NCBI RefSeq assembly: GCF_002777255.1
Contig: NZ_CP017634.1
Location: forward strand, 6,212,903-6,276,902
Reading direction: 5' to 3'
Source: Candidatus Formimonas warabiya
GTDB lineage: Bacteria > Bacillota > Dehalobacteriia > Dehalobacteriales > Dehalobacteriaceae
DNA: 64,000 bases
How positions within the stretch are numbered: position 1 is the first letter of the stretch; each line of letters starts with the position of its first letter. Made by a program: the position numbers and the translations under genes. Below, piece by piece: positions 60,876-64,000 of this stretch. The notes under the pieces are model-generated. The model did no database searches, was not told where the DNA came from, and saw nothing but the letters and a program-made list of their open reading frames with translations.

Positions 60876-61466
60876 AAAAATCCCACCGGTGTTTCTTGCG
60901 TTCGGTGCCTAAATAGGAAGAGATGATGGTTTTTTGCATTGGTCAATGTAATTTCCCATCATCTTTTTATTTTGATTAGGGACACTTTGTTTGCCGCCGG
61001 GAATCATCTTTTAATGCAAATATCCATTGGTCCGGCCCCGGACTTATTTTGGCCTGGCCCGGCAAGAACTGCCCTGGGGGCCTTTCTTTGTTGGCACAGG
61101 CCGTAATTTTCCGGCCTCAGCCTGCCTGAAAGATGAGCGGTCTTGTTTTGGCATGTATATTGCTTATCTCTTAGGTTGATTGGTTTTCGAATATACCATC
61201 TGCTTGGTATAGAGCCATTCTTCAACGATGGCAATCAACGGAGACTTTCCAATGGCATATCACTCCGATGGTGGCTCGGGCCAGCAATACTTTTTCGGGG
61301 AGGGGATCGTGTATGATCAGAAATTTGTGAGTCATTTGAATAGAATCCCATTTATCCAAACGATACAGGATTGGCAGTGCTGATGGCCGCAGTCCTGAAA
61401 ACCAGTCATGCTTGGGGAAAATGCACATCCATGAGTACTATTATAATCAACAAGGAGGATAAATTT
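60876..61466 (+). other. Control region and long leader ahead of the MFS gene
   Basis: About 590 bases without a convincing gene. It holds a dyad AGGCCG/CGGCCT (61098-61117), the sigma-54 site at 61149-61164 and then about 290 bases of leader before the MFS start at 61467. Short open frames exist on both strands in the leader but none has a ribosome site and a recognisable product. A second promoter in the leader cannot be excluded. Confidence 0.5.
61149..61164 (+). promoter_or_regulatory. Sigma-54 promoter of the MFS-mttB2 operon
   Basis: TGGCATGTATATTGCT has GG at 61150-61151 and GC at 61162-61163, ten bases apart. The dyad AGGCCG-N8-CGGCCT at 61098-61117 lies about 40 bases upstream and may bind an activator. 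Confidence 0.8.
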
Positions 61467-62720
61467 ATGAATAGTATCAAAAAGTGGCTGGCCCTTTTTG
61501 CCCTCTCCTTTGGTTATGCATCTGCGTTTACTGTTCCTTATGCTAAATATATTTTTTATGATCCGATGATGTCAGCTCTGAACTGCACAAATTTTCAATT
61601 AGGAGCAATGCTTTCCGTTTATGCTTTCGTCAACCTGTTTACCTATATCCCCGGAGGTTGGCTGGCGGACCGCTTTTCTGCCCGAAAAATTATTACGATA
61701 TCGATGATCGCGCAAGGAATCATTACCATTTGGTTTGCCCTATCCATGAGTCTTACGGTAGGCTGGATTGTCTGGTGTCTCTTTCCCTTAACCGGCACTT
61801 TTGCATACTGGGCCGCGGTTTTAAAGGGTGTGCGACTGCTGGGGAGCAAAGAAGAGCAGGGCAAAATATTCGGATTCTTTGAATCCTTGGTGGGACTATC
61901 TAATGTCATTATCAGTACCATCGCTCTGGGGATCTTTGCCTGGTATCTGGACCAGGTTGCCGGTTTTAAAACAGTGATTATCGTTTATGCCGGCTTCAAT
62001 ATTCTGGCGGGAATACTTACCTGGTTCTTATATGAAGATTACATGACGGAAACGATTAGTGAAAGACCGAAAGTCGGTGTTAAAGAAGTACTGGCGGCGT
62101 TAAAGAGCCCGTTAGTCTGGCTGGTTGGTGTTATCGTCCTTACAACTTATGGGTTATACGTAGGGTTAACCTATCTTACTCCTTACTTAACGGCTGTGGT
62201 GGGGGTTACCGTTACCTTCTCGGGAGCCCTGGCGATTATCAGAACTCATGGTGTGAAGCTATTGAGCGGCCCTGCTACCGGTTATGTAGTAGATAAAATC
62301 AAATCGGCCAGTAAAATCTTAATTTGGGGAAATATGATCGTGATCGGCTTTCTGGTGGTGTTCCTAAACTTACCCGCAAAACCCGCTGTGGTGATGGTGA
62401 TGGTTTTGATGCTGCTGGTGGCTTTCGTAGGAGCCGGCATGAAGGGTGTGATGTGGTCTACCGTCGAAGAATCAAAGATTCCCCGCTATTATTCCGGTAT
62501 TGCCATTGGCATCGCTTCCATCGTTGGGTATCTGGCCGATATGTATATGGGTCCCCTGTTTGGCTACTGGCTGGATGCTTATGGAAACGCAGGCTACAAC
62601 TATATGTTTGCCTGGTTGATTGGCCAGAGTATTGTAGGCGGTTTGGCCGCCGTGGGGATTTTAGTTCTGAAACGCAAACCTTCTTTAGAAGATACTGAGG
62701 ATATTTCCGTCACAGGATAA
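61467..62720 (+). CDS. MFS transporter
   Basis: A 417-residue major facilitator with about twelve membrane segments. The cytoplasmic loop 2-3 motif is GGWLADRFSARKI near residues 62-74 and its counterpart in the second half is GPATGYVVDKIKSASKI near 268-284. ATG 61467 follows AAGGAGG. It is the first gene behind the fourth sigma-54 promoter and precedes a UAG-containing mttB by about 220 bases, so it may import the methylated amine used by that enzyme. Substrate is unknown; nitrate/oxalate-like MFS branches are alternatives. Confidence 0.85.
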   Translation: MNSIKKWLALFALSFGYASAFTVPYAKYIFYDPMMSALNCTNFQLGAMLSVYAFVNLFTYIPGGWLADRFSARKIITISMIAQGIITIWFALSMSLTVGWIVWCLFPLTGTFAYWAAVLKGVRLLGSKEEQGKIFGFFESLVGLSNVIISTIALGIFAWYLDQVAGFKTVIIVYAGFNILAGILTWFLYEDYMTETISERPKVGVKEVLAALKSPLVWLVGVIVLTTYGLYVGLTYLTPYLTAVVGVTVTFSGALAIIRTHGVKLLSGPATGYVVDKIKSASKILIWGNMIVIGFLVVFLNLPAKPAVVMVMVLMLLVAFVGAGMKGVMWSTVEESKIPRYYSGIAIGIASIVGYLADMYMGPLFGYWLDAYGNAGYNYMFAWLIGQSIVGGLAAVGILVLKRKPSLEDTEDISVTG

Positions 62721-62938
62721 AAAGGAGATAGTGCTTTCTCTTAAATAAAGCAAACTGGCGTTAAGAAATAAAAGGTTTCATAGCGGCAGTTTGCTCCGCT
62801 ATTATAGGCTTAGTAGCCCATTCTAGATAAATGGTATTAAAAATCAACACCACGACAAATAAATAAAGCTTTACTGATAGAAGGGAGGGAACTGTTTTAA
62901 GCTTTAACTTAATCTTAAATTCATGGAGGTGACAGAAA

Positions 62939-64000
62939 GTGGGTCGAAATTTAAAGGCAGGATACCACCGGCAGGATGGATTTGGTCTAAATATGTTTTC
63001 CGATGATGAATTATACGCCATCCATTGTGCCACTTTAGATGTTTTGAAAAACTCCGGAATCAGGATCTTAAGCAAGGAAGCCCAAGATATTTATGATGGC
63101 GGAGGGGCCATCGTAGACCGGAAAAACAATATCGTCAAAATTCCCCCCTACATGGTGGAAGATGCCATTCAAAGCGCTCCCAGTACCCTTTTACTGGCGG
63201 GTCGGAACCCCAAAAATGACATCGTATTGGAAGCAAATCGAACGGGATTTACCAATTTTGGGGAAGGCATTATGATCATTGATCCATACACAAAAGCCTA
63301 TCGACGTACCACAAAGAAAGATGTAGGGGATGTAGCCCGTGTTTGTGACGCCTTGGATGCCATTGATGTTCATGAAAGAGCAGTTTCGGCTCAAGATGTG
63401 CCGGCAGCGGTAGCCCCCCTGCACGAGGTTGAGATTAATCTGACCAATACGTCTAAACATCTCTTCCAGGGCTGCGGTGGGGCCAAAAACCTGCGCAAAG
63501 TAGTGGAAATGGCCGCTGCAGTAGTCGGAGGTAAAGATAAATTAAGAGAACGGCCCATATACAGTTGTATTACCTGCCCGGTAAGCCCTCTGCAGTTAGT
63601 TCCCGAAAGCACGGAAGTAATTATTGAGTGTGCCCGGCTGGGCGTTCCCATTAATATTTTGTCCATGGCTTTAGCCGGCGGGACATCGGCGGTGACACTG
63701 GCAGGCACTCTTGTTACCCATAATGCAGAAGTGTTAGGCGGCATTGTCCTAAATCAACTGACGAGTAAAGGAGCGCCGGTGATTTACGGAAGCTCTACCA
63801 CCATGATGGATTTAAAATATACCACCTCTCCGGTAGGATGTCCTGAATTGGGCATGATTAATGCCGCGGTAGCCAAGCTGGCGCAGTATTATTTACTTCC
63901 CAGCTGGGTAGCCGGAGGGTAGGCGGACAGTAAAGTCCCGGATGCCCAGGCGGCTCATGAGAAGACGATTACCGCAATTTTACCGGCATTAGCGGGAGCC
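62939..64000 (+). CDS. mttB: Second trimethylamine methyltransferase-type MttB with in-frame amber (partial)
   Basis: GTG 62939 behind GGAGGTGAC opens a frame of 327 codons to UAG 63920-63922 and continues ADSKVPDAQAAHEKTITAIL to the window edge, so the UAG is read as pyrrolysine (codon 328). The N-terminus (DGFGLNMFSDDELYAIHCAT) and the SWVAGG-Pyl-ADSKVPDAQ context match MttB. It is clearly a paralogue, not a recent copy, of the gene at 30904. The C-terminal third lies outside the window. It is downstream of an MFS gene; no corrinoid gene is seen between them. The exact amine is unknown. Confidence 0.9.

Noticed and set aside
1..64000. CRISPR arrays, insertion sequences, prophage or integration sites
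   Set aside because: No regularly spaced repeats, transposase, integrase or phage-type genes were seen; repeats found are short palindromes.

Overview
The window looks like a chromosome segment of a strictly anaerobic, low-to-moderate G+C Bacillota (Clostridia, Peptococcaceae-like). This is inferred from strong AGGAGG ribosome sites, frequent TTG/GTG starts, anaerobic cobalamin synthesis, a GEMM c-di-GMP riboswitch, S-layer homology domains and a bacterial-type split pyrrolysyl-tRNA synthetase. No rRNA, insertion sequence, phage gene or CRISPR array was seen.

Layout. 1-6.8 kb: end of a membrane protein gene, then a peptide-type ABC importer operon (binding protein, two permeases, a DUF1028 protein, two ATPases). 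6.8-19.2 kb: ordinary and surface genes: a YcdB/SLH protein, YnfA, two near-identical DNRLRE proteins, asnS, a c-di-GMP riboswitch with two small genes, a GntR-ABC efflux-type operon, an AbrB-family membrane protein and a LysM protein. 19.4-25.2 kb: cobalamin riboswitch 1 and an early tetrapyrrole operon (cbiX, hemA, sirC, cobA-hemD fusion, cbiQ, cbiO).

25.4-32.4 kb is the core of interest. A sigma-54 promoter precedes tRNA-Pyl (anticodon CUA), pylSc, pylB, pylC, pylSn, a corrinoid protein, a methyltetrahydrofolate:corrinoid methyltransferase and a trimethylamine methyltransferase mttB with an in-frame UAG. No pylD lies in this cluster. 32.5-39.5 kb: a sigma-54 activator on the minus strand, then a second sigma-54 operon with a kinase, an EamA transporter, a winged-helix protein and a non-pyrrolysine MttB homologue, followed by a HAD phosphatase. 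39.6-55.5 kb: cobalamin riboswitch 2 and a long anaerobic corrinoid operon (cobT, cobU, cobC, cobQ, cbiB, cobD, cbiA, cbiC, D, E, T, L, F, G, H, J, and a DUF362 protein). 55.7-64 kb: a third sigma-54 promoter with a soluble chemoreceptor, mtbB (in-frame UAG) and mtbC, then a second sigma-54 activator, then a fourth sigma-54 promoter with an MFS transporter and a second UAG-containing mttB that runs off the window.

How it works together. Methylamine methyltransferases with pyrrolysine at the active site move methyl groups to small corrinoid proteins. MtgA-type methyltransferase then passes them to tetrahydrofolate, as in acetogenic or respiratory bacteria rather than to coenzyme M. The corrinoid operons supply the cofactor, the pyl genes supply the 22nd amino acid, and two PAS-containing sigma-54 activators probably switch on the whole set. 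UAG is still the normal stop of 24 of the 61 genes whose end is visible, so the organism must tolerate or restrict UAG suppression.
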